15,268 nt of DNA, taken from Prevotella sp. UBA3288. Lineage in GTDB: Bacteria > Bacteroidota > Bacteroidia > Bacteroidales > Bacteroidaceae. Shown in pieces: positions 1 through 7,281 of this stretch. The notes under the pieces were generated by a model. That model did no database searches and had not been told where the DNA came from. It saw only the letters and a program-made list of their open reading frames with translations. Made by a program: the position numbers and the translations under genes. How positions within the stretch are numbered: position 1 is the first letter of the stretch; each line of letters starts with the position of its first letter. Where the stretch lies: the NCBI GenBank assembly GCA_002361655.1, contig DETM01000022.1:1-15268 (forward strand). Direction: 5' to 3'.

Positions 1-644
1 TCGACATAGCGCTGGCGATAGCGCAACTCGGGGTCGTCGAAGGCATCGTACACCTTGCCGTCGGCATCGGTCTTGACCACGGGCAGCGGCTTCAGACTCT
101 TCGACAGCACGGTCATCTCCAGCACGTGAACGCTGACTTCGCCGGTCTTCGTGCGGAACACGTAGCCTTTCACGCCGATGAAGTCGCCCAGGTCGAGCAG
201 TTTCTTGAAGACAATGTTGTAATATGCCCCCCCTACTGCCCACGAGGGGGCTTCATTTCCTTTTAAGCCAGGCTTGCCAGCATTAGTGGCCCCCTCGGGG
301 GCGGAGGGGGGGGCTTGCAGGTCGTCGCGTGTAATATACAACTGTATGCGCCCCTTCGAGTCCTGCAGTTTGGCAAAGCCGGCCTTGCCCATGATACTCT
401 TGCTCATGATACGGCCGGCGATGCTCACCATGCGGCTGTTTTCCGGAGTGGCCGTCTGGCGCACATCGTTGCCGTCGTCGTCCTTGCCGACGACGGGCAG
501 GTCTACAAAGTCGCGGATGATGTCGGTACTCCAGGCCGTCACGGGATATTCGGCAGCGGGGTAGGGGTTGATGCCCATGCGGCGCAGTTCGTCGAGCGAC
601 TGGCGGCGCAATATCTCTTGTTCACTCAGTTCAAGTATGTTCAT
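1..644 (-). CDS. lysS: Lysyl-tRNA synthetase, class II (N-terminal 214 codons, 3' end outside window)
   Basis: This enzyme charges tRNA-Lys with lysine in the cytoplasm. The visible part starts [20 protein letters not shown], covers the N-terminal OB-fold anticodon-binding domain ([20 protein letters not shown], then [12 protein letters not shown]) and reaches the start of class II motif 1 (LRYRQRYVD) at the window edge. The ATG at 644-642 fits the usual N-terminus. The gene is divergent from the DUF4421 gene, 118 bases away. Oddity: residues 111-140, rich in Ala, Pro and Gly, sit between the ITRDD strand and the conserved [14 protein letters not shown] segment. Family members have only a short acidic loop there. 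The extra codons correspond to a GC-rich nested palindrome, and the frame stays open through it. Identity is secure; the effect of the insertion is unknown. Confidence 0.95.
   Translation of the reverse strand, partial: MNILELSEQEILRRQSLDELRRMGINPYPAAEYPVTAWSTDIIRDFVDLPVVGKDDDGNDVRQTATPENSRMVSIAGRIMSKSIMGKAGFAKLQDSKGRIQLYITRDDLQAPPSAPEGATNAGKPGLKGNEAPSWAVGGAYYNIVFKKLLDLGDFIGVKGYVFRTKTGEVSVHVLEMTVLSKSLKPLPVVKTDADGKVYDAFDDPELRYRQRYV
225..314. repeat. Nested GC-rich palindromic element inserted in frame in lysS
   Basis: The 90-base segment is bounded by short inverted ends (gcccccc at the left, a run of G ending in gc at the right). Inside lies a perfect 9-base inverted repeat, cgagggggc at 243-251 and gccccctcg at 289-297. 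It replaces a short loop in the lysS product with 30 residues and keeps the frame. The palindromic structure and its absence from the usual protein family suggest a small mobile or expandable element. Confidence 0.75.
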
Positions 645-673
645 AATTGTCCTTTTGTTTGCTTTTCAGGCTG

Positions 674-707
674 CAAAGTTACTAATAATTTCCGAATTAG
701 TTCACAA
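674..707 (-). promoter_or_regulatory. Probable lysS promoter
   Basis: On the minus strand TAACTTTG (681 to 674) matches the Bacteroidetes -7 consensus TAnnTTTG, 30 bases before the lysS ATG. The only upstream TTG (707-705) is 23 bases away, slightly longer than the usual 19-21, so the -33 part is weak. Confidence 0.5.
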
Positions 708-746
708 TTTAATATTATTTTAGTTACTCATTCAAATAAAAATTCG

Positions 747-754
747 TAATTTTG
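747..754 (+). promoter_or_regulatory. -7 promoter element of the DUF4421 gene
   Basis: TAATTTTG fits TAnnTTTG. No good TTTG lies 19-21 bases upstream. The element ends only 8 bases before the ATG at 763, so a start site at the usual distance would leave almost no 5' leader. Confidence 0.45.
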
Positions 755-762
755 CAGCCGAA

Positions 763-1908
763 ATGAAGTTTTCTGGTATTAAGTACTTGTTGCTCGTCGT
801 CGCTCTGGGCGTCGGCGGGCAGGCGAGGGCCGAGGGAGGCCTGCTGTCTTTTCTCAAGAAGGTGACGACGTTTGTCGACTCTATGTCTGTCAGAGGCCTG
901 GACCCGAACTACATAGAAGCACCGCAGAAACCTTGGCAGTTGATTGTGCGAGGCAATGTAAGTCAGACGATGCTCACAATGGAGACACGGGGCATGCTGG
1001 CCGGCACGGACTATACTGCCAAACCGTCGCTGAAGACCGTCCCTTCGCAGTATATCGGTCTGTGGGCCGGCTACCGGGGCTATGGCCTGGGCTACACGGT
1101 GAACGTGGGTGGCGACAAGGGTAGTTATTTCACCTTTGGCGCCACCGGAGGCTCGTATGGCATCAATGTGCGCATCCACTCGTTCGACAATAGCGACCCG
1201 GCCATTAAATTGGATATGGAATTGGAAGGTGTTTCACAGGAAGACTTGGATACTTACCAAAACACACAGTTGAAGGACCCCATTCATGTGCGAACGGTGT
1301 TCGCTGACGGCTATTATTTCTTCAACGGCAAGAAGTTCTCCTATGCCGCAGCCTACGACCAGTCGGTGATACAGAAGCGCTCGGCCGGTTCGCTGATGGC
1401 CGGGCTCATGTACAACTATACGCGTATCGACTATTCGGACGCTTCGAATGGCGACCTGATCTATCTGATGCAAGGACTGGGCAAGGTGAAACTGTGGCAG
1501 GGCAGCATCGGCGCCGGCTATGCCTACAACTGGGTGCCGACGCGCGGACTGCTGGTCAACGCGATGGCCATGCCCATGCTGACCTTTGTCAACAAAATCA
1601 GGGCCTACGGCTATACGACCAACATACCGGAGATGATGGAAGACCCCAGGTTCTGGAGCGACGACATCTCCTACGAAGAGTGGGACCAATGGTATTACGA
1701 GACCATCCGCGTGGCGCCAGCGGCCTATCAGACCTTCAATAGCGGACTGACCTTCAGTGTCGATGCCCGCGTGTCGCTGACCTACAACTTCGGGCGCTGC
1801 TTCTTCAATGCGTACGGTCAGTTCAACAATATCCGCTATCACCACAACAGCAGCAATGGCTACTTGAACGACTGGTTCGTCAACACGTCGTTCGGCGTAC
1901 GCCTGTAG
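763..1908 (+). CDS. DUF4421 family outer-membrane protein
   Basis: The product is a 381-residue exported protein of unknown function. It starts with a signal peptide (MKFSGIKYLLLVVALGVGG, likely cut after ARA at residue 23). The mature part shows many alternating aromatic and polar strands (GLWAGYRGYGLGYTVNVGG, LMAGLMYNYTRIDYS, SIGAGYAYNWVP) and ends in a strand, VNTSFGVRL, as expected for an outer-membrane beta-barrel. The N-terminal pattern DPNYIEAPQKPW resembles DUF4421 proteins of Bacteroidetes. The DUF5715 gene follows after 26 bases, so the two are probably co-transcribed. Family assignment is from recalled pattern and was not searched. The function is unknown; a structural or transport role at the outer membrane is inference. 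Confidence 0.75.
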   Translation: MKFSGIKYLLLVVALGVGGQARAEGGLLSFLKKVTTFVDSMSVRGLDPNYIEAPQKPWQLIVRGNVSQTMLTMETRGMLAGTDYTAKPSLKTVPSQYIGLWAGYRGYGLGYTVNVGGDKGSYFTFGATGGSYGINVRIHSFDNSDPAIKLDMELEGVSQEDLDTYQNTQLKDPIHVRTVFADGYYFFNGKKFSYAAAYDQSVIQKRSAGSLMAGLMYNYTRIDYSDASNGDLIYLMQGLGKVKLWQGSIGAGYAYNWVPTRGLLVNAMAMPMLTFVNKIRAYGYTTNIPEMMEDPRFWSDDISYEEWDQWYYETIRVAPAAYQTFNSGLTFSVDARVSLTYNFGRCFFNAYGQFNNIRYHHNSSNGYLNDWFVNTSFGVRL

Positions 1909-1934
1909 TCGCGTGTGGAAAAATAAAAGGAGAG

Positions 1935-2687
1935 ATGATGAAGAAAGAAATACGAAAACACCGGTATGTAGAGGGTGTGGGCATCGTGGTGATCGTGCTG
2001 GCACTGGTGCGCTGTGCCTTCCCCGGCATCGGTTCGCCACAGGTGGCCCCGACGACAGAGCAGACCGACAGTACGGCGGCCCCGACTACGAAGCGCTATC
2101 TGGCCGACGGACAGCGGCCGCACCGCATCAGGGGCGTGGTCAGTTACGACCGCTCCTTTCCTGACAGCAACCACGTGCAGTTGCCGGCAGCCCAGCGTTG
2201 GGGCGTCAGTCCGGTGAAGAACCGCAAGAATGCCGAGGAACGCCGGGATGAACTGGTGTATATGGCTGCATCGCCCTATTACTACGTAGACCCCTTGCAG
2301 CGCAGCATCCCCTATCTGGTGCCCCGTGCGGCTGTCCTCCTACAGGATATCGGACAGGCCTTCTTCGACAGTCTGCAGGTGAAGGGCATCCCTTTGCACC
2401 GTCTCATCGTGACCAGCGTGCTGCGTACCGAGGAGGATGTCGTCAAACTGCGCCGTGTCAACACGAATGCCACCGAACAGTCGTGCCATCTCTATGGTAC
2501 CACCTTCGACATCTGCTACAACCGCTATAAGACCATCGAGGACCCTGAGGGTCCCCGCCGCAGGACCGTACGCGACGACTCGTTGAAGTACGTGCTCTGT
2601 GAGGTGCTCGACGATATGCGGCAGCAAGGCCGCTGCTACATCAAGTATGAGCGCAAGCAGGGCTGTTTCCACATGACGGTGCGATGA
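1935..2687 (+). CDS. DUF5715 family protein with M15-type (LAS) peptidase motif
   Basis: The product is a 250-residue protein with an N-terminal hydrophobic segment (about residues 13-29), either a membrane anchor or an uncleaved signal. There is a Cys at 27 but no clean lipobox. The C-terminal half carries the spacing of LAS/M15 D,D-peptidase zinc sites: TSVLRT (160-165), SCHLYGTTFD with His185 and Asp192, and KQGCFHMTV with His246. This suggests a periplasmic peptidoglycan peptidase or a close relative of one; the substrate is unknown. The start is the first of two adjacent ATGs, with a purine-rich aggag just upstream. The stop codon lies inside the first copy of a 21-base tandem repeat. 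The DUF5715 name is from recalled family pattern. Confidence 0.75.
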   Translation: MMKKEIRKHRYVEGVGIVVIVLALVRCAFPGIGSPQVAPTTEQTDSTAAPTTKRYLADGQRPHRIRGVVSYDRSFPDSNHVQLPAAQRWGVSPVKNRKNAEERRDELVYMAASPYYYVDPLQRSIPYLVPRAAVLLQDIGQAFFDSLQVKGIPLHRLIVTSVLRTEEDVVKLRRVNTNATEQSCHLYGTTFDICYNRYKTIEDPEGPRRRTVRDDSLKYVLCEVLDDMRQQGRCYIKYERKQGCFHMTVR

Positions 2688-2719
2688 AAAAAGTTGGCGG
2701 TGCGATGAAAAAAGTTGGC
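2678..2719. repeat. Two 21-base tandem repeats overlapping the DUF5715 stop codon
   Basis: The unit begins ggtgcgatgaaaaaagttgg and is repeated exactly, at 2678-2698 and 2699-2719. The DUF5715 stop (2685-2687) lies in copy one, so the last codons belong to the repeat. Confidence 0.9.
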
Positions 2720-2740
2720 GAAAAATTTGGATTTCGCCAA
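2715..2740. promoter_or_regulatory. Inverted repeat over the -33 element (possible operator)
   Basis: Perfect 9-base arms, ttggcgaaa (2715-2723) and tttcgccaa (2732-2740), flank an 8-base centre that contains the TTTG of the promoter at 2726-2757. A site in this position could bind a repressor. It could also be a chance by-product of the adjacent 21-base repeat. Confidence 0.35.
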
Positions 2741-2757
2741 AAAATGTTGTATCTTTG
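2726..2757 (+). promoter_or_regulatory. Strong Bacteroidetes-type promoter directed into the repeat-rich gap
   Basis: TTTG (2726-2729), a 20-base spacer, then TATCTTTG (2750-2757) match the consensus exactly. No credible protein gene follows before gyrA at 3444. The transcript would run through two fold-back elements, so it is either a long gyrA leader or a non-coding RNA. Confidence 0.65.
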
Positions 2758-2790
2758 CACTTGCGTTCTTTGAATTGATGACCGCCTCTT

Positions 2791-2920
2791 GTGACAGATG
2801 ACAGATGACACATAGGTTTTGAAAACTTCATCGCGTACCGTGAGCGGGTGCGCGGAATATTATGTTCACGCGGTACGCGAAATACTTTAGAAATATCATC
2901 TGTCATCTGTCATCTGTCAT
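2791..2920. repeat. Fold-back element A (tandem-repeat arms around a palindromic core)
   Basis: The left arm, 2791-2810 (tgacaga heptads), is complementary to the right arm, 2901-2920 (ctgtcat heptads), with one mismatch in 20. Twenty-base spacers on each side enclose an inner stem, tcgcgtaccg (2831-2840) and cggtacgcga (2871-2880). The core is shared with element B but the arms are not. No protein gene is convincing across it. Confidence 0.8.
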
Positions 2921-2963
2921 TTGTCTATATAATGATAGAAAGGATTAGGTTGTCGTTTAAAAA

Positions 2964-3075
2964 ATACAGTAATACAGATAATACAGTAGTTTTCTTAAAG
3001 TCCATCGCGTACCGCGCGTATACGCGGTACGCGATAAAAGTTTATAAATCTACTGTATTATCTGTATTACTGTAT
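2964..3075. repeat. Fold-back element B, same core as element A but different arms
   Basis: Arms 2964-2988 and 3051-3075 are perfect 25-base inverted repeats built from atacag/ctgtat-type units. Spacers of 16 bases on each side enclose a 12-base stem, tcgcgtaccgcg (3005-3016) and cgcggtacgcga (3023-3034), with a 6-base centre. The symmetry and the core shared with element A argue for one element family with exchangeable arms. Confidence 0.85.
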
Positions 3076-3107
3076 GAAGGAATGAATTATAATAAGTGGC
3101 ATCTTCG

Positions 3108-3154
3108 ACTTGTTCCGACGGCATCTACGAGTGTAAAGTGCCGTCGGAACGAGT
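3108..3154. repeat. Long hairpin upstream of gyrA
   Basis: acttgttccgacggca (3108-3123) pairs with tgccgtcggaacgagt (3139-3154), 16 base pairs with one G-T pair and a 15-base loop. No T run follows, so a simple intrinsic terminator is unlikely. A smaller hairpin, ctgccg (3177-3182) with cggcag (3198-3203), comes next. Confidence 0.7.
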
Positions 3155-3283
3155 GGGAAAATCATATCTGTCATAACTGCCGGAGGTCGTCATAAGACGG
3201 CAGGCAGTCTTCGAAACAGTTGCCGATGTAATAAAACAGGGTTAAAAAATGCTTAAATCCTTTTTTATTCCGCAGAAAAGTAG

Positions 3284-3291
3284 TACCTTTG
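3284..3291 (+). promoter_or_regulatory. Probable gyrA promoter (-7 element)
   Basis: TACCTTTG matches TAnnTTTG, 152 bases before the gyrA ATG. The -33 region is a T run (3261-3266) without the G, so the match is partial. The leader would contain the 16-base repeats. Confidence 0.5.
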
Positions 3292-3356
3292 TAGGCTGAA
3301 ACGAACGTGTCAAATTGCGTCAGCGGGGCTGAAAATGGCCTTAAACGCAAAATGTG

Positions 3357-3437
3357 GGAAAATAGCCCAATAGGAAAATAGCCCAATAGGAAAATAAAAA
3401 AATAAATTGTAAATTGTAAATAGTAAAATTGTAAATA
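3357..3437. repeat. 16-base tandem repeat followed by a TAAATTG-type repeat before gyrA
   Basis: ggaaaatagcccaata occurs at 3357-3372 and 3373-3388, with a half copy at 3389-3396. It is followed by an A/T-rich run of taaattg-like heptads (3403-3437) that ends 6 bases before the gyrA ATG, occupying the ribosome-binding region. Confidence 0.8.
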
Positions 3438-3443
3438 AGATAG

Positions 3444-5999
3444 ATGGATCAGACGTTTGACAACGACAGAATTTTGAAGATTAACATCGAGGAGGAGATG
3501 AAGTCATCGTATATCGACTATTCGATGTCGGTGATTGTGGCTCGTGCCCTCCCGGATGTTCGTGATGGATTTAAACCCGTGCATCGCCGTATATTATATG
3601 GTATGATGGGCATCGGCAATACCAGCGACAAGCCACACAAGAAGTGCGCCCGCGTGGTCGGTGAGGTGCTCGGTAAGTACCACCCCCACGGCGACTCGTC
3701 GGTATATGGAGCCCTGGTGCGCATGGGACAGGAATGGAACATGCGCTATACGCTGGTGGACGGACAGGGTAACTTCGGCAGTGTGGACGGCGACTCGCCG
3801 GCTGCCATGCGTTACACCGAGTGCCGCCTGTCGAAGATGGGCGAGCACATCATGGACGACCTCGATAAGGAAACGGTCGACATGGACCCCAACTTCGACA
3901 ATACGCTGGTGGAGCCCAGCGTGATGCCCACGAAGGTGCCCAACCTGCTGGTCAACGGCGGCAACGGTATCGCCGTAGGCATGGCCACCAATATACCTAC
4001 CCACAACCTGGGTGAGGTGATTGACGGCTGCTGCGCCTTCATCGACAATCCCGACATCGACACCGAGGGCCTGATGGAGTATATACCCGGACCGGACTTC
4101 CCCACGGGAGCCTATATCTACGGCCTGCAGGGCGTGAAGGAAGCCTACGAGACCGGTCGCGGCCGCATCGTGATGCGTGCCAAGGCCGAGATAGAGGCCG
4201 GCGAGGCCCACGACAAGATTGTGGTCAACGAGATTCCATACGGTGTGAACAAGGCCGACCTGGTGGCTTACATCGCCGACCTGGCTACACAGCACAAGAT
4301 AGAGGGCATAGCCAACGTCAACGACGAGTCGGGCCGTCAGGGTATGCGCATCGTGGTGGACTGCAAGCGCGATGCCAATGCCAACGTCATTCTGAACAAA
4401 CTGTTCAAGATGACGGCCCTGCAGAGTTCGTTCTCGGTGAACAGCATCGCCCTGGTGCCCATCAAGACGCCGGACGGCGTTCGTCTGCGCCCCCGTCTGC
4501 TGTCGCTCCGCGAGTGCATCCGCTACTTCATCGAGCACCGTCACGACGTGACCATCCGCCGCACGCAGTACGACCTGCGCAAGGCTCGTGAGCGTGCCCA
4601 CATCCTGGAGGGATTGATTATCGCCGTGAACAACATCGACGAGGTGGTGCACATCATCCGCCAGAGCCAGACGCCCACCGACGCACAGCGCAACCTGGAG
4701 AAACGCTTCGAACTGGACGAACTGCAGTCGAAGGCCATTGTCGACATGCGCCTGAGCCAACTCACCGGACTGCGTGTCGACCAGTTGCACCAGGAATACG
4801 ACGACCTGATGAAACTCATTGCCGACCTGGAGGAAATACTGAACAACCCCGAGCGTTGCAAGGAGGTGATGAAGCAGGACCTGCTGGAGGTGAAAGAGAA
4901 ATACGGCGACGAGCGAAAGACGGAGATCATACCCTTCGACCACGAGTTCAATGCCGAGGACTTCTATCCCGACGACCCCGTGGTGATCACCATCAGCCAC
5001 ATGGGCTACATCAAGCGCACACCACTCTCTGAGTTCCACGCGCAGGGCCGTGGCGGCATGGGTTCGAAGGGAGCACGTCACCGCGACAACGACTTCACCG
5101 AGTATATCTATCCCGCCACGATGCACAACACGCTGCTCTTCTTCACACAGAAGGGACGCTGCTACTGGCAGAAATGCTACGAGATACCCGAGGGCGACAA
5201 GAACGCGAAGGGCCGTGCCATACAGAATATGCTGAACATCGAGCCCGATGATGCCATCAATGCCGTGCTCCGCATCAAGAACTTCAACGATGAAGCATTC
5301 CTCAAGTCGCACTATGTGGTGTTTGCTACCAAGCAGGGCATCATCAAGAAGACCTGTCTGGATCAGTATAAGAACGTGCGTGCAGCCGGTGTGCGTGCCA
5401 TCAATATCAACGAGGGCGACGAGGTGGTAGGCGTTCGTCTGACCAACGGCCACAACGAGATCCTGCTCGCCAACCGCAACGGACGTGCCGTGCGCTTCAA
5501 CGAGAGTGCTGTGCGCACGATGGGACGTGTCTCTACAGGTGTTATCGGCATGCGTCTCGACGGGGGCGACGACGAGGTGGTAGGCATGGTATGCGTCAAC
5601 GACCCGCAGACCGAGACCATCATGGTGGTCAGCGAGAACGGCTATGGCAAGCGTTCGGACATCGAAGACTATCGTATCACGAACCGTGGTGCCAAGGGCG
5701 TGAAGACCATGGCGGTGACCGAGAAGACGGGCCGTCTGGTGGCTATCAAGGTGGTGACCGACGAAAACGACCTGATGATCATCAACAAGAGCGGTGTGCT
5801 CATCCGCTTGAATGTAGACGAGGTGCGTGTCATGGGGCGTGCCACTCAGGGCGTGCGCCTGATCAACCTGACGAAGAAGAACGACACCATCGCCAGCGTA
5901 TGCAAGGTGCAGCGCTCCCGCGAGGAGGACGCAGAAGGCGTAGCATCTCCGGAAACTCTGGAAACTTCAGAAACTCCAGCCCCTGAAACAACCGTTTAA
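3444..5999 (+). CDS. gyrA: DNA gyrase subunit A
   Basis: GyrA cuts and rejoins DNA in the A2B2 gyrase that introduces negative supercoils. The 851 residues are in the family range. Visible are the winged-helix region with AAMRYTE and catalytic Tyr124 (Arg123 before it), the DNA gate segment VDGQGNFGSVDGD, the GyrA box QGRGGMG (534-540) that separates gyrase from topoisomerase IV, and six C-terminal blades (for example GYIKRTPL, GIIKKTCL, NGRAVRFN, NGYGKRSD, SGVLIRLN). In the quinolone region HGDSSVYG, Ser85 is kept at the E. coli Ser83 position, and Gly89 stands where E. coli has Asp87. The acidic tail after the last blade is built from a 9-base repeat. A TPR gene follows after 17 bases. Confidence 0.97.
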   Translation: MDQTFDNDRILKINIEEEMKSSYIDYSMSVIVARALPDVRDGFKPVHRRILYGMMGIGNTSDKPHKKCARVVGEVLGKYHPHGDSSVYGALVRMGQEWNMRYTLVDGQGNFGSVDGDSPAAMRYTECRLSKMGEHIMDDLDKETVDMDPNFDNTLVEPSVMPTKVPNLLVNGGNGIAVGMATNIPTHNLGEVIDGCCAFIDNPDIDTEGLMEYIPGPDFPTGAYIYGLQGVKEAYETGRGRIVMRAKAEIEAGEAHDKIVVNEIPYGVNKADLVAYIADLATQHKIEGIANVNDESGRQGMRIVVDCKRDANANVILNKLFKMTALQSSFSVNSIALVPIKTPDGVRLRPRLLSLRECIRYFIEHRHDVTIRRTQYDLRKARERAHILEGLIIAVNNIDEVVHIIRQSQTPTDAQRNLEKRFELDELQSKAIVDMRLSQLTGLRVDQLHQEYDDLMKLIADLEEILNNPERCKEVMKQDLLEVKEKYGDERKTEIIPFDHEFNAEDFYPDDPVVITISHMGYIKRTPLSEFHAQGRGGMGSKGARHRDNDFTEYIYPATMHNTLLFFTQKGRCYWQKCYEIPEGDKNAKGRAIQNMLNIEPDDAINAVLRIKNFNDEAFLKSHYVVFATKQGIIKKTCLDQYKNVRAAGVRAININEGDEVVGVRLTNGHNEILLANRNGRAVRFNESAVRTMGRVSTGVIGMRLDGGDDEVVGMVCVNDPQTETIMVVSENGYGKRSDIEDYRITNRGAKGVKTMAVTEKTGRLVAIKVVTDENDLMIINKSGVLIRLNVDEVRVMGRATQGVRLINLTKKNDTIASVCKVQRSREEDAEGVASPETLETSETPAPETTV
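5947..5982 (+). repeat. 9-base repeat coding the gyrA C-terminal tail
   Basis: Units ctccggaaa, ctctggaaa, cttcagaaa and a diverged ctccagccc encode PET, LET, SET and a P-A-P-E-T ending. They give an in-frame Glu/Thr/Pro tail of low complexity just before the stop. Confidence 0.7.
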
Positions 6000-6016
6000 C
6001 TAACAACTATAAGATT

Positions 6017-7261
6017 ATGAAAAAACTAATGATGATGGCCCTGATGGCAGCCGCTGCCACCACCGCCTTTGCCCAGGATGCCCTGGTGAAAGAAGCAAAG
6101 AAACTGGCTGGTAAAGGCGAGTTCGCCGAAGCCGTCAAAGTGATCACCCCCGCCCTGACCTCTGCCGAGACCACCGACAAGGCTGCTGCCTGGCACCAGT
6201 TGAGCGACATCTACTATCAGCAGCACACCAAGATCGGCGAGACGGCTGCCAAGAGTGCAATCACCAAGGAAACCTATGACACGCTGACCATGTATCAGGC
6301 TGCCGTGGCTGCTTGGGAGAATGCCCTCAAGTGCGACGAGTTCGATATGCAGCCCAACGAGAAGGGCAAGGTGAAGCCTAAGTTCCGCTCGGAGTCGCAG
6401 ACCCGCTACAAAATCTTCGGCGTGCAACTGGTACAGGCCGGTCAGTTCTTCTATCAGAAGAAAGACAACGAGGCTGCGCTGAAGGCATGGAAGGCTTATG
6501 TCGATATGAAGAACACACCGATCTTCGCAGAGGTGGAGGACTTCCCCAAGGATCCCTTCTTCTACGATATCGCATACTATGCAGCCTTCCTGTCGTACCA
6601 GACCAAGGACTATGCCGCTGCAGAGAAGTATGCCAAGATTACCGCTGAGAATCCTGAGAAGGTAGAGGATGCCAACGAGATACTGCTCTTCTCGAAGAAG
6701 GACAATATGAAGACCAAGGAAGACTCGCTGGCCTATGTCGCCATGGTGAAGGACCTGCACAAGGCGCATCCTGAACAGGACCGCTACTTCAACCTGCTGA
6801 TGGAATACTATACCCGCGGCAACAATCCTCAGGCCACGAATGAATGGATCAAGGAGGAGGCCGAGATTAACCCGCAGAACAGCATGGTGTGGGCTCTGAA
6901 GGGCGAGGCAGAGATGAACGCCGAGAAATGGGACGAGGCTATCGCCAGTTACGACAAGGCCATCGCCATCAAGCCCGACTTCGTGCAGTGCATCTTCAAT
7001 GCCGGACGTTGCTACTACTCGTCGGCTATGGAACTGCAGGGTAAACTGGCCGACAAGAACGGTATGATCACCAACGAGAACCGTGCCAAGGTGGTCGAGG
7101 TGGTGAAGAAGGCCGAGGGCTACTATGTACGGGCCAGAGAGATCGATCCTGACCGTGCTATCTGCAACTGGGCTTATCCTCTCTATCAGATCTACTACTT
7201 CATGAAGGATAATGCCAAGATGAAAGAAATCGAGGCTATTGATCCCTCGCTGGCTCAGTAA
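6017..7261 (+). CDS. Exported TPR-repeat protein (first of two paralogues)
   Basis: The product has 414 residues and a signal peptide (MKKLMMMALMAAAATTAFA, cut before Gln20), so it acts in the periplasm or at a membrane surface. The clearest tetratricopeptide unit is at about 289-322 (MVWALKGEAEM, KWDEAIASYDKAIAIKPD). Helical repeats precede it (GEFAEAVKVI; KDNEAALKAWKAYVD; KDYAAAEKYAKI). TPR proteins act as protein-binding scaffolds; the partner is unknown. It follows gyrA by 17 bases and is probably co-transcribed. The next gene encodes a diverged copy of the same architecture: FNAGRCYY here matches FNAGTAYV there, and ETYDTLTMY matches QKYDTATFF. The exact function is not recognisable. Confidence 0.85.
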   Translation: MKKLMMMALMAAAATTAFAQDALVKEAKKLAGKGEFAEAVKVITPALTSAETTDKAAAWHQLSDIYYQQHTKIGETAAKSAITKETYDTLTMYQAAVAAWENALKCDEFDMQPNEKGKVKPKFRSESQTRYKIFGVQLVQAGQFFYQKKDNEAALKAWKAYVDMKNTPIFAEVEDFPKDPFFYDIAYYAAFLSYQTKDYAAAEKYAKITAENPEKVEDANEILLFSKKDNMKTKEDSLAYVAMVKDLHKAHPEQDRYFNLLMEYYTRGNNPQATNEWIKEEAEINPQNSMVWALKGEAEMNAEKWDEAIASYDKAIAIKPDFVQCIFNAGRCYYSSAMELQGKLADKNGMITNENRAKVVEVVKKAEGYYVRAREIDPDRAICNWAYPLYQIYYFMKDNAKMKEIEAIDPSLAQ

Positions 7262-7281
7262 AAAAACGAAAACAGCCTTAA

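Noticed and set aside
3108..3154. Intrinsic terminator of the DUF5715 unit
   Set aside because: The stem is strong but no T run follows it, and it lies more than 400 bases beyond the stop and beyond another promoter.
2848..3195. 115-codon open frame on the plus strand in the gap before gyrA
   Set aside because: It runs straight through the palindromes of elements A and B, so its sequence is set by repeats. It has no protein-like composition or recognisable motif.
3594..5453. 619-codon open frame on the minus strand inside gyrA
   Set aside because: It is the antisense shadow of a conserved gene with strong codon bias. Its composition is dominated by Val, His and Leu without a domain pattern.
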